This document shows positions 33,569 through 41,574 of a stretch of 64,000 nucleotides of DNA, one piece after another. The DNA is taken from contig MVQO01000201.1 of NCBI GenBank assembly GCA_002067585.1, positions 55,086 through 119,085 of the forward strand, written 5' to 3'. How positions within the stretch are numbered: position 1 is the stretch's first letter; each line of letters starts with the position of its first letter. The DNA comes from Syntrophorhabdus sp. PtaB.Bin027 (GTDB lineage: Bacteria > Desulfobacterota > Syntrophorhabdia > Syntrophorhabdales > Syntrophorhabdaceae). The translations under genes and the position numbers were made by a program. The notes under the pieces are model-generated. The model saw only the letters and a list, made by a program, of their open reading frames with translations, had not been told where the DNA came from and searched no databases.

Positions 33569-35412
33569 GACTGAAGTTGAAAAAATATGTAGCAGATCAC
33601 AATAAGAGGGACAGACGATTAGAAAAAGCTTTATATGCAATCCGGCAGGGAGATAATTATGAAAAGGAAAAAGCTATAGAGTTTTTGATTCGTCGGCCAA
33701 CACGAAAGACAGTTGAACTAATACTCCCGCTGCTGCAAGAAAAGGATACATCTACCAGAATGGCAGTGGTTCAGGTCGTTCAGAAGATTGGTCATATGAA
33801 CGTCCAAGCTATTGTCAACCTTCTTGACATGGAGAATGAAGATTTAAGGGTTTATGCATGTGAAATAATGGCAAGCATGAAAACTCCACAAACCGTACCA
33901 TCTCTTATTAAAGCCCTCAGCGATGAGAGTGAGAATGTTAAGAACGCAGCTGTCATTGCCCTTGGGGAGTTTAACGATGAAAGGGCTGTAAAAGCCCTCC
34001 TAAACATGCTTCGACATGAACAATGGATAGTCTTTTCCGCGATATGCAGCCTTGGAAAAATTAAGTCTCCGGCAGCGGCCCTTCCACTGCTTCAGATATT
34101 TCAAAACGGCGAGGAAGAGCTATCCCTTGCTGCATGCGAAGCACTTATGGATTTTGAAAATGACGATATTCTTGACAAGATGTTTCATATTCTCAAAGGG
34201 TGGAGTAAAAAGAAACGTAAACGATATATAGAAATGATTATTCAACAGGGGAATGAAAACCTTTTTCTTCGTCTTAAGCGGAGTATCGGGCAGGATCTCT
34301 TTGAACATCTCTTGCCTTATGGCGTGTTTGACAGGGCAGAAGTAGTTCCAATCCTAAAATTGATGATTCACTTCAAAAGCAAGCAAACCTGCGATATTCT
34401 CCTCGAAACCCTGACAAAAATAGATCCAGATGAACCGGAATATGGTGAAATTTTAGGGTTCTTTGCCTCTCTATCCCATATATGGAAGGACAACATTAAC
34501 GAATATGTGGATAAAGGAGATGAATATTCCTTAGCTATTATAAAAGCGTGTGTGCAAAACAAGATCACTGTCCCCGAAGATGTATTGATTTCATTATTTC
34601 TAACGTCATCAGCACCCGTAAAAAGGGAGATAGCCAGAGGTGCTGGTATAATTGTTCAAGGTAGAGGCTATGATTTTCTGAAGGAGGCCATAAAAGATCC
34701 AGACGGCCACGTGAAAAGCTATGCTGTCAATGTAATTGGGGAGATGCAGCTCAAAGAATTGGAAAATGAGATAATTGATCTGTCAAAATACGGATTCCTG
34801 GATGTGAGGATCAATGCAATCAACGCATTAATTAAACTTAATCTCATTGAAGCAAAAAAATTGATCGATCAGTTTGTAGAGAGTGGTTCACTGGAAGACA
34901 AAAAAGTGTACCTGTCTGTGGCAAAAAACATTTCGGGAGATGATAATTTTCCACATATTCAAAAACTGTTTTTGACTAAAGATGAAGAAATCAGAAAAGC
35001 TGTAGTAACCATAATTGGCAACTTTATCGATGACGAGAGGTATGCAGCAATTTTTCAAAAACTTTTGCGTAGTGACAATGTTCCTCATGAAGCCTTAAAG
35101 ATCATCAGGGAGAAGAGGCTTGCCCAGTTTAAACCAGTACTTTACAAAATTTTTTCTAATATGGGCAAAAGTCTATGGACGAGGTATTATGCTTTACTCG
35201 CCCTCGGAGCATTTGAAGATCCCGCGCTTTTTGAATTATTTGTGAAAGGTCTGGATGACGAAAGCAACCTAATAAAGATTGGAAGTCTTAAAGCCTTGAG
35301 CGATCTCAAAGATCAAAAGGCTGTCAATTATGTGAAACCATTAACAAAACACACGGATGATGACGTCAGGTCGACAGCTGAATTTGTTATGAATAATCTT
35401 AGCTATTCTTAG
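33565..35412 (+). CDS. HEAT-repeat protein embedded in the che operon
   Basis: A 615-residue soluble, helical-repeat protein. Repeats of about 30-33 residues run through much of the chain, for example DLRVYACEIMASMKTPQTVP, VKNAAVIALGEFNDERAVKA and HVKSYAVNVIGEMQLKEL, in the PBS-lyase/HEAT style. There is no signal peptide, membrane segment or enzyme motif. It overlaps cheB by four bases and precedes cheR by 18, so it is made together with the adaptation enzymes. A scaffold or partner-binding role in the chemosensory array is inferred; it is not a standard chemotaxis component. Confidence 0.8.
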   Translation: MRLKLKKYVADHNKRDRRLEKALYAIRQGDNYEKEKAIEFLIRRPTRKTVELILPLLQEKDTSTRMAVVQVVQKIGHMNVQAIVNLLDMENEDLRVYACEIMASMKTPQTVPSLIKALSDESENVKNAAVIALGEFNDERAVKALLNMLRHEQWIVFSAICSLGKIKSPAAALPLLQIFQNGEEELSLAACEALMDFENDDILDKMFHILKGWSKKKRKRYIEMIIQQGNENLFLRLKRSIGQDLFEHLLPYGVFDRAEVVPILKLMIHFKSKQTCDILLETLTKIDPDEPEYGEILGFFASLSHIWKDNINEYVDKGDEYSLAIIKACVQNKITVPEDVLISLFLTSSAPVKREIARGAGIIVQGRGYDFLKEAIKDPDGHVKSYAVNVIGEMQLKELENEIIDLSKYGFLDVRINAINALIKLNLIEAKKLIDQFVESGSLEDKKVYLSVAKNISGDDNFPHIQKLFLTKDEEIRKAVVTIIGNFIDDERYAAIFQKLLRSDNVPHEALKIIREKRLAQFKPVLYKIFSNMGKSLWTRYYALLALGAFEDPALFELFVKGLDDESNLIKIGSLKALSDLKDQKAVNYVKPLTKHTDDDVRSTAEFVMNNLSYS

Positions 35413-35430
35413 GAAGGGGAAGGCAAGGTT

Positions 35431-36255
35431 TTGACCAAAGAAGAGTTTGTGCTTTTGAGAGATTATGTTTATGAAAAATCTGGGATTCATTTTGCGGAAA
35501 ATAAGGCGTATCTTCTTGAAAGCCGTCTCTCCAACAGATTGACAGAACTTGGTTTCAGTAACTTCGAAGACTATTATTATTTCCTGAAATATGGGGGTGA
35601 TAAAGTAAGAAGTGAGATTATAAACCTATTCAATGCAGTTACCACAAACGAGACAAGTTTTTTCAGAAATCCCCCACAACTGGATGCTTTTAAAGTTATA
35701 GTCCATAAGTGTTATTTGCAGAATGGCATACCCTCAATGCCAATCCGGATATGGTGTGCTGCCTGTTCAACAGGAGAGGAGCCATACACACTTGTTATGA
35801 TACTGCTTGAAATGATGGAGAATCTCAAAAAGAACATCCCCTTTAGTGTTTTTGGAACCGATATTAGCACAAAAGCGCTGGAGTCAGCAAAAAAAGCACA
35901 TTACAACATGTATAGTATTCGCAATATGGGTGAATCGATAAGACAAAAATACTTTGTTGAAAAAGATGGAAGTTTTATACTGAAGGAAAATGTAAAAAAA
36001 TACGTCAAAATTGATTTTATGAACCTTATGGATACGAATGCGTACAAGATGTATAAGCAAATGGACTTCATTTTCTGCAGAAATGTGCTGATCTATTTTG
36101 ATGAGAAAATGAAGAAAAAGGTTATCGATTCACTTTATGAATCGTTGAAACTCCGGGGATACTTAACAATAGGTCACGCTGAATCTCTTCACAACATCTC
36201 ACGAGCATTCAAACCCCTTATATTTCCGGGAACGATTGCTTATCAGAAGGGATAG
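35431..36255 (+). CDS. cheR: Chemotaxis protein methyltransferase CheR
   Basis: A 274-residue SAM-dependent enzyme that methylates receptor glutamates. The N-terminal helical domain (FVLLRDYVYEKSGIHFAENKAYLLESRL) precedes the methyltransferase core with VTTNETSFFRNP, IRIWCAACSTGEEPYTLVMIL and DFIFCRNVLIYFD. The start is TTG at 35431, after GGAAGGGGAAGGCAAGG; the length matches CheR. Confidence 0.95.
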   Translation: MTKEEFVLLRDYVYEKSGIHFAENKAYLLESRLSNRLTELGFSNFEDYYYFLKYGGDKVRSEIINLFNAVTTNETSFFRNPPQLDAFKVIVHKCYLQNGIPSMPIRIWCAACSTGEEPYTLVMILLEMMENLKKNIPFSVFGTDISTKALESAKKAHYNMYSIRNMGESIRQKYFVEKDGSFILKENVKKYVKIDFMNLMDTNAYKMYKQMDFIFCRNVLIYFDEKMKKKVIDSLYESLKLRGYLTIGHAESLHNISRAFKPLIFPGTIAYQKG

Positions 36256-36258
36256 TGT

Positions 36259-36627
36259 ATGAAAAAGATTCTTATCGTCGACGATTCATCTACAATCCGC
36301 AAACTGATAAGATATATTCTTAAAAAACAGGAATACAGGATAACCGAGGCTAAGGATGGGATGGATGCTATGGAGAAACTAGCGAGTCTCGAAGCTGATC
36401 TTATAATTGTTGACCTAAATATGCCGAACATGGATGGCATTCAATTTGTCAAAAATCTTCGTAGCAATTACTATTACATGGATACACCGGTGATTATGCT
36501 TACAACAACGAAAGACGCAGAACTTAAACGTGATGCTTTGTTAGCAGGTGTCAATCTTTTCTTGAATAAACCTGTTCAGCCAAATTTTCTTATTTACAAA
36601 GTAGAGGGCCTATTAAAGGGAGAGTAG
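36259..36627 (+). CDS. CheY-like response regulator
   Basis: A 122-residue stand-alone receiver: DD at residues 8-9, Asp52 in IVDLNMPNMDG, switch Thr in MLTTTKD, and Lys in NKPVQP. It lies between cheR and cheA and is expected to be phosphorylated by CheA. A second CheY is encoded at 6497 under a sigma-28-type promoter; which one contacts FliM, and whether one acts as phosphate sink, cannot be read here. Confidence 0.92.
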   Translation: MKKILIVDDSSTIRKLIRYILKKQEYRITEAKDGMDAMEKLASLEADLIIVDLNMPNMDGIQFVKNLRSNYYYMDTPVIMLTTTKDAELKRDALLAGVNLFLNKPVQPNFLIYKVEGLLKGE

Positions 36628-36629
36628 CG

Positions 36630-38441
36630 ATGGACGAAAAGATGTCTCAAAATGAAGAAATGAAAGAGATCATAGAAGAATTTATCGTTGAGTCCAACGA
36701 ACTCATAGAAAAGGCTGTAGAGGATGTTGTAAGAATCGAAAGAAATCCCGATGATGAATTAATAAATGGAATCTTTAGGGCTGTCCATACAATAAAAGGG
36801 ACTTCGAGTTTCCTCGGATTTAATATGCTGTCAAATCTTTCCCATAAAGCAGAAGATGTTCTGGGAAGAATAAGAAAGAAAGACATGGAGCCAGATGCCG
36901 ATATTGCCGATACCTTGCTCGAGGCCCTGGATTTTATGAAACTTATGATAGACGACATCCGTGTAAAGGGTACTGAAAGCAGGGACGTTAGCCATACGCT
37001 CAGGAAATTGGAATTTCTCAACAAGGCTGACACACGCAAAAAAATTGGTGAGATTCTTATAGATGAGGGGGTCATTTCCAACAGAGAGAGAGAAGAACTC
37101 CTTGAGAAACAAAAACAAGATGGGAAAAAACTGGGTGAGATAGCCATTGAAGAGAAGCTTATTACGGAAAAGCAGTTGAGCAATGTTCTTGCAAAACAGC
37201 AGGCCCATAAGGAAGAGCAGACAATAAGGATCGATGTTAGAAAACTTGATGAACTGATGAATCTTGTTGGTGAGCTTGTTCTTGGCAAGAACCGATTGAT
37301 ACTCCTGGACAGTCTCGCACGAAAGGGTTCCAATAATAACGCGATGCTAGATACGCTCAGCGACGTGACTAACTATGTGGAGGCAGTGACCAACGATCTA
37401 CAGCTTGCAGTAATGCGGGCTCGATTGGTACCAATAGGCAAACTCTTCAACAAGATACCTCGCCTTGTGCGCGATCTCTCGGGGGAGTTTAAGAAACAAA
37501 TTGATTTAAAAATTGAAGGAGAAAGTACGGAGTTGGACCGATCCCTCATTGAAGCCTTGCACGACCCCCTTATACATATTATCAGGAATTCTGTTGATCA
37601 TGGCATTGAAGCGCCAGCAGAACGGGAAAAGAAGGGAAAAAGTCAAAAAGGAGTCCTTTCCATCAAAGCATGCAATGAAGGGAACCAGATAATAGTAGAG
37701 ATATTTGATGATGGAAAAGGCATCAATATACAGACAGTAAAAGATAAAGTGAAAGAAAAAGGCCTTTTGAGCGAAGGCGAACTAAACGGCATGTCGACGC
37801 GAGAAGCAATGGGCCTCATTTTTATTCCCGGTCTCAGTACTGCAAAAAAAGTCAGTAATGTATCTGGCAGGGGTGTTGGGATGGATGTAGTGAAAACAAA
37901 TATAGAGAAAATGAACGGTCAGGTATACATTGAATCAGAAGAGGATAAATGGACCAGACTTACATTAAAATTACCTTTGACTCTCGCTATTATGAGAGCG
38001 CTGATTGTCAGAGTCAATCAAGAGTTGTTTGCTGTACCCCTTAATACAGTTACTGAACTTGTTAAGCTTTATGATGGTCTTATCAAATCTGTAGACAAAA
38101 ATGAAGCACTTGTACTCAGAGATATGGTAATTCCCATTGTGGATCTCTCAAAAATCGTTGATTCCTCAGAGAGTCGTATTGATGAAGGCTATATTGTAGT
38201 CTGTAATATCGGAGAAAAAATAATTGGCATAAAGGCTCACTCTGTTGTGGGGCAGGAAGAGGTAGTTATGAAGCCCCTAGGGGAGTTTCTGGGAAATATC
38301 AACGGGGTAGGTGGAGCCACAATCAGAGGTGACGGCAAGGTAATCCTTATTCTCGACCTGCCTGCAGTCATTGAGCATTACGGTAGCCTGCGGAGAGGGT
38401 TCAACCCTACAAGGACGTTCAGCCAGATTTCACCAAATTAA
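36630..38441 (+). CDS. cheA: Chemotaxis histidine kinase CheA with an MshEN-like insert
   Basis: A 603-residue kinase. P1 (Hpt) has the phospho-acceptor His53 in AVHTIKGTSS. Residues about 138-190 do not look like P2; they form two 24-residue motifs with a 5-residue spacer (KIGEILIDEGVI...KQ and KLGEIAIEEKLI...KQ), the layout of the MshEN c-di-GMP-binding fold, with Lys replacing the usual leading Arg. P3 (about 198-260), the P4 ATPase (RNSVDHGIE, FDDGKGI, GRGVGMDVVKTNIEKMNG) and the CheW-like P5 follow. Last gene of the fliL-led operon; it runs convergently into the EAL-HDOD gene. Confidence 0.93.
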   Translation: MDEKMSQNEEMKEIIEEFIVESNELIEKAVEDVVRIERNPDDELINGIFRAVHTIKGTSSFLGFNMLSNLSHKAEDVLGRIRKKDMEPDADIADTLLEALDFMKLMIDDIRVKGTESRDVSHTLRKLEFLNKADTRKKIGEILIDEGVISNREREELLEKQKQDGKKLGEIAIEEKLITEKQLSNVLAKQQAHKEEQTIRIDVRKLDELMNLVGELVLGKNRLILLDSLARKGSNNNAMLDTLSDVTNYVEAVTNDLQLAVMRARLVPIGKLFNKIPRLVRDLSGEFKKQIDLKIEGESTELDRSLIEALHDPLIHIIRNSVDHGIEAPAEREKKGKSQKGVLSIKACNEGNQIIVEIFDDGKGINIQTVKDKVKEKGLLSEGELNGMSTREAMGLIFIPGLSTAKKVSNVSGRGVGMDVVKTNIEKMNGQVYIESEEDKWTRLTLKLPLTLAIMRALIVRVNQELFAVPLNTVTELVKLYDGLIKSVDKNEALVLRDMVIPIVDLSKIVDSSESRIDEGYIVVCNIGEKIIGIKAHSVVGQEEVVMKPLGEFLGNINGVGGATIRGDGKVILILDLPAVIEHYGSLRRGFNPTRTFSQISPN

Positions 38442-38455
38442 TAGTTTCTACATAA

Positions 38456-39685
38456 TTACATCACATTAGTGCCTGTCGCCTCAAATTCCACGATGGCATT
38501 GATTTCCATGGAAAAGAGATCCTCCAAAGTAACTGCATATTCTGAAAGCATTTCATGGATGAGATTAAATCTTTCCTGCTCCAACAGTTCAATGATTATA
38601 ATTAGCTTGCCGAGAAACCCCTCTCTGTTTATCAGTGCATTATTAATGTCCTGAGACAGATTGAATTCACTGAGGATATTAGTGATTGACATTTCGAGTA
38701 GGCTATCGATCATCGAAAGAGCACCTGTCATAAACGCACTATCCGCTATAACAGGGTCATTCGTTATTTTCTTGGCCAGAAGCTCCATGATTCGCCCTCT
38801 TAAAGCAGCTCGCTCAAGCAGTGGGCTCAGTCTGGAATCTCCTCCTTCTCCGGCAAAAAGAAGGAGTGTCACCCATTTCTGAAGATTCCGGTAACCCAGC
38901 AACGCGAGAGACTGACGTACTGATGTGATCTTCTCTGTGGCATAAAATGCAGCAGAATTCATGAATTTAAGAAGTTTGTAGTTTAATTCAGGGTTTTTCT
39001 TAAACAATGCCTCTATTGTGTAGAATTCATCCTCTCTTGATAGAGCCCTTGACAGCTCAATCAAAACCAACTGGGCAGGTGACAGGGATTTTGCCGTCAC
39101 GACCGAAGGTTTTGCAAAGAAATAGCCTTGGAAGAAGTCAAATCCTAGTGCGTAACACAAATCAAAATCTTCTTTAGTTTCTACTTTTTCAGCGAGGAGT
39201 TTTACAGGATAACTTTTTAGTTGGCCCACAACCCTCGTTAATGATTGCCTGTTATACATTGGTAGATCTATTTTGATATAATTGGCAGTACGCATTGCAG
39301 GGGAAAGAGGTTCACAATAGATAAAATCATCAAGAGCCAGTTGGTATCCATTTATCCTCAATTTCTTGCAAAGCTCGACAATGTTGTTCGTTAATTCAAC
39401 TGTCTCAAGAATTTCAAGTACCAAATTCTCCTTGGGCAAAAGGTCAAGGATACCGCTTTCGAGAATTTCTGCATCAACATTGATAAATCCCTTTTTTTCA
39501 CCAATTAGTCTTTTAAGACCAATATTGTTGAGGGTATTGACGATCACTGTTGCAGTTGCCTTAATATTATTCAAGACGTCGGCATCAGATACGACGCTAT
39601 TCCGAAAAAGCAATTCGTATCCGAAAATCTTTTTGCCTCTGTTTAGTATTGGTTGCCTTCCCACAAATACTTTATTCAGTTCCAT
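38456..39685 (-). CDS. EAL-HDOD protein (YuxH/CdgJ type)
   Basis: A 409-residue protein and the only clear minus-strand gene. The N-terminal EAL domain (about 1-205) reads YELLFR in place of EALLR but keeps the catalytic-type positions: Asn in FINVDAE, Glu in LEILE, DD in LALDDF, Lys in IKIDLP, Glu in AEKVET, and Gln in FFQGYFF. The C-terminal HDOD domain (about 210-400) carries SVRQSLALLGYRNLQKW. Relatives affect motility through c-di-GMP. It ends 14 bases from cheA and diverges from cheW. AAGGTG precedes the ATG. Whether the EAL is an active phosphodiesterase is open, but key residues are present. Confidence 0.87.
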   Translation of the reverse strand: MELNKVFVGRQPILNRGKKIFGYELLFRNSVVSDADVLNNIKATATVIVNTLNNIGLKRLIGEKKGFINVDAEILESGILDLLPKENLVLEILETVELTNNIVELCKKLRINGYQLALDDFIYCEPLSPAMRTANYIKIDLPMYNRQSLTRVVGQLKSYPVKLLAEKVETKEDFDLCYALGFDFFQGYFFAKPSVVTAKSLSPAQLVLIELSRALSREDEFYTIEALFKKNPELNYKLLKFMNSAAFYATEKITSVRQSLALLGYRNLQKWVTLLLFAGEGGDSRLSPLLERAALRGRIMELLAKKITNDPVIADSAFMTGALSMIDSLLEMSITNILSEFNLSQDINNALINREGFLGKLIIIIELLEQERFNLIHEMLSEYAVTLEDLFSMEINAIVEFEATGTNVM

Positions 39686-39753
39686 CTTCTATGCACCTTG
39701 GGCGTCATACGCTGTCTGCATTTGAGAAAGAATTGGTACTTTTTGTGCATATT

Positions 39754-39793
39754 AACATTATTGTTGGAAATAGTGATTTCCATCAATAATGTT
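39754..39793. repeat. 40-bp interrupted palindrome between the EAL-HDOD gene and cheW
   Basis: Outer arms AACATTATTG and CAATAATGTT (10 bp, perfect) enclose inner arms GGAAAT and ATTTCC (6 bp, perfect), with 2-base mismatches between arms and a central AGTG. It overlaps the candidate minus-strand promoter (-10 at 39792-39799) and lies about 90-130 bases before cheW. An operator for a dimeric regulator is the simplest reading; as RNA it would be a stable hairpin without a T-run. Confidence 0.85.
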
Positions 39794-39818
39794 ATCGGTT
39801 GTGGGACGAAAGAGATAA
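39792..39818 (-). promoter_or_regulatory. Possible sigma-28 promoter of the EAL-HDOD gene
   Basis: On the minus strand, ACCGATAA (7 of 8 matches to the FliA -10) lies 15 bases after TTAT at the -35 position, which is a poor -35. Leader to the ATG at 39685 would be about 100 bases and would start within the palindrome. Supported mainly by the good -10 and location. Confidence 0.4.
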
Positions 39819-39833
39819 GAAAAATGAAGATAC

Positions 39834-39861
39834 TTAAGTTTCCATAACTTTTGAGCGATTA
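39834..39861 (+). promoter_or_regulatory. Sigma-28-like promoter of cheW
   Basis: TTAAGTTT at 39834-39841, a 12-base spacer, then AGCGATTA at 39854-39861. The -35 word is the same as that of the cheY-cheX promoter; the spacer is one base longer than consensus. It ends 25 bases before the cheW ATG. Confidence 0.55.
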
Positions 39862-39886
39862 GAGTTGTATACAGGAGGATGCACTT

Positions 39887-40360
39887 ATGACTGAAGGAAA
39901 GATTCTGCAGCTTGTGACTTTTAAGTTGGGGAATGAAGAATTTGGTGTTGACATCCTTAAAGTTCAAGAAATAAACAGGATGATGGATATCACAAGAATA
40001 CCCAATGCCCCGGAGTTTATTGAAGGGGTAATTAATTTAAGAGGGAAGATTATCCCAATCGTTGATTTAAGGAAAAAGCTGGGTTTTGGCCATGGCAATA
40101 AAGAGACAGAAAAAACAACCAGAATCATTGTTGTTGAACTCGACGGACTTGTACTCGGTTTTATTGTAGACTCTGTGTCAGAGGTATTGCGGATACCTGA
40201 AAATACCATTGAGCCTGCCCCATCTATTGTCGGTGGTGTAGATTCTGACTATATCGAAGGTGTAGGCAAACTCGACAATCGCCTTCTTATTCTTTTAGAA
40301 CTTAAGAAACTCTTTTCATGCTCTGATCGTAAGGATATTGAGAATTTTGAGATGAACTGA
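39887..40360 (+). CDS. cheW: Chemotaxis coupling protein CheW
   Basis: A 157-residue adaptor that links receptors to CheA. The beta-barrel signature is clear: LVTFKLGNEEFGVDILKVQEI, ITRIPNAPEFIEGVINLRG, IIPIVDLRKKLGF, LVLGFIVDSVSEVLRI and RLLILLELKKLF. CAGGAGG precedes the ATG. It is separated from the main che block by the minus-strand EAL-HDOD gene. Confidence 0.96.
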   Translation: MTEGKILQLVTFKLGNEEFGVDILKVQEINRMMDITRIPNAPEFIEGVINLRGKIIPIVDLRKKLGFGHGNKETEKTTRIIVVELDGLVLGFIVDSVSEVLRIPENTIEPAPSIVGGVDSDYIEGVGKLDNRLLILLELKKLFSCSDRKDIENFEMN

Positions 40361-40381
40361 TGTATAGGAAAAGAGCAGATC

Positions 40382-40609
40382 ATGGACGCCTTTGATGTTA
40401 ATTTATTGAGCCAAGTCAAAGCATTAAATCAAAAAATGTCTGTTTCTCATGAACAATTGCACCTCAAGAGGAAAGTGTTTACCGGAGAGAAGGGGAAAGG
40501 AAAATATCCGGGGAAGAAATTACGAAAAGATCCTGGGAGTTATGAAGGAGAATTACAAGGAGTATCATTCCCAGAGGAAAAGGAAAATATTATTGACATT
40601 ACCATATGA
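40382..40609 (+). CDS. Small unknown protein between cheW and flgF
   Basis: A 75-residue protein that I do not recognise. It has an amphipathic start (DAFDVNLLSQVKALNQKM), a very basic middle rich in Lys and Gly, and ends FPEEKENIIDITI. No signal peptide, membrane helix or cysteine is seen. The start has AAAAGAG upstream. A shorter frame at 40449 overlaps it in another phase and looks less protein-like. It may be cotranscribed with cheW. Similar short ORFs before rod genes exist in related clusters, but no function can be given. Confidence 0.5.
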   Translation: MDAFDVNLLSQVKALNQKMSVSHEQLHLKRKVFTGEKGKGKYPGKKLRKDPGSYEGELQGVSFPEEKENIIDITI

Positions 40610-40625
40610 AAAATTTGCCTATATA

Positions 40626-40638
40626 GGAAAATTTTTCC
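40626..40638 (+). promoter_or_regulatory. GGAAA-N3-TTTCC palindrome upstream of flgF
   Basis: GGAAA-ATT-TTTCC, a perfect 13-bp palindrome about 150 bases upstream of the flgF sigma-54 box, matching the sites upstream of fliK. The gap from 40610 to 40826 otherwise holds no gene. Confidence 0.5.
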
Positions 40639-40787
40639 CATCAATAAAAGTCAAACCTTAACAACATAGAGCCTGCTTATATCTCAAAAGATGAGACAAT
40701 CTTTTGAACACCTGATTATCCAGTATCATACATGCAGAAAAATGTAAAAGCCTTTTTAGACTGCAAAGCAATTTGGTTAGACGTGGC

Positions 40788-40803
40788 TGGCATGAGGATT
40801 GCA
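40788..40803 (+). promoter_or_regulatory. Sigma-54 promoter of flgF-flgG-flgA-flgH-flgI-flgJ
   Basis: TGGCAT-N5-TTGCA, near-consensus. The predicted +1 is about 40814, giving a 13-base leader with GAGG five bases before the flgF ATG at 40827. Confidence 0.8.
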
Positions 40804-40826
40804 AAATTTTAATCCATGAGGTTCCC

Positions 40827-41564
40827 ATGCTAAACGGTCTTTTCAGTACCTTTTCCGGTAAATTTGTAAATAGTAGACGTTTGGAAATCATTTCAAACAA
40901 CATTGCAAATGTCTCAACGCCCGGTTTTAAGGTTTCTCGACCTGTTTTCAATGCTTTTACTGGTGAGGACGAAAGTGGAAATGGGATGCTGCAAAACACC
41001 TTTGTAAGTATGTATGATTCGTATGTGAATTTTGCCGCAGCTCCAATGCTTGAAACAGGGAGTAACCTTGATTTTGCAATTGAAGGAAATGGTTTTTTTG
41101 TGGTTTCAACAAAAGATGGACCGATGTATACAAGAAACGGAAAATTTACCATTAACCCGGACAAAAAGCTTGTTACCGCAGAGGGGGATCCTGTTCTTGG
41201 AAAAGGCGGAGAGATCACTATAGACGGTGAGGAGTTTTTTGTTGAAAATGATGGATCTGTTTTTGTAGGCAATGCCTCTGAAAATAAAGCTTTCATTGAT
41301 ACTATTAAAATAGTCGATTTTGAAGAAAAGAAGTACCTCAGAAATTACGGAAAAAACCTTTTTGTTAATATACAGGAAGGCGCTGTCGAAATCATCCCTG
41401 AAAATTCAACCATAAGGCAGGGATATTATGAAGCTTCAAACGTAGATATAATGCGAGAAATGATAGAAATGATCCATACAATTCGTGCATATGAGGCATA
41501 TACAAAGATGGGTGAATCTCTGGACAGTGTTTTGGGTCAGCTCATTGACCTAACGAGGTTATAA
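40827..41564 (+). CDS. flgF: Flagellar rod protein FlgF
   Basis: A 245-residue distal-rod-family protein. It starts MLNGLFSTFSGKFVNSRRLEIISNNIANVSTPGFK, the rod/hook N-terminal motif, and has the DFAIEGNGFFVV signature and the C-terminal ASNVDIMREMIEMIHTIRAYEAY block. The start at 40827 fits the promoter and ribosome-binding site; the frame extends to 40773 only through the promoter. Confidence 0.92.
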   Translation: MLNGLFSTFSGKFVNSRRLEIISNNIANVSTPGFKVSRPVFNAFTGEDESGNGMLQNTFVSMYDSYVNFAAAPMLETGSNLDFAIEGNGFFVVSTKDGPMYTRNGKFTINPDKKLVTAEGDPVLGKGGEITIDGEEFFVENDGSVFVGNASENKAFIDTIKIVDFEEKKYLRNYGKNLFVNIQEGAVEIIPENSTIRQGYYEASNVDIMREMIEMIHTIRAYEAYTKMGESLDSVLGQLIDLTRL

Positions 41565-41574
41565 GGAGGATACT

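Noticed and set aside
36647..37333. 228-codon antisense ORF across cheA
   Set aside because: Shadow with extreme Ser and Phe content.
39734..39749. Sigma-54-like box TGGTAC-N5-GTGCA before cheW
   Set aside because: The -12 half has a mismatch in its TTG, and a better placed sigma-28 candidate lies closer to cheW.
40449..40661. Second short ORF overlapping the unknown gene at 40382
   Set aside because: Different phase, no ribosome-binding site, and a biased shadow-like composition.
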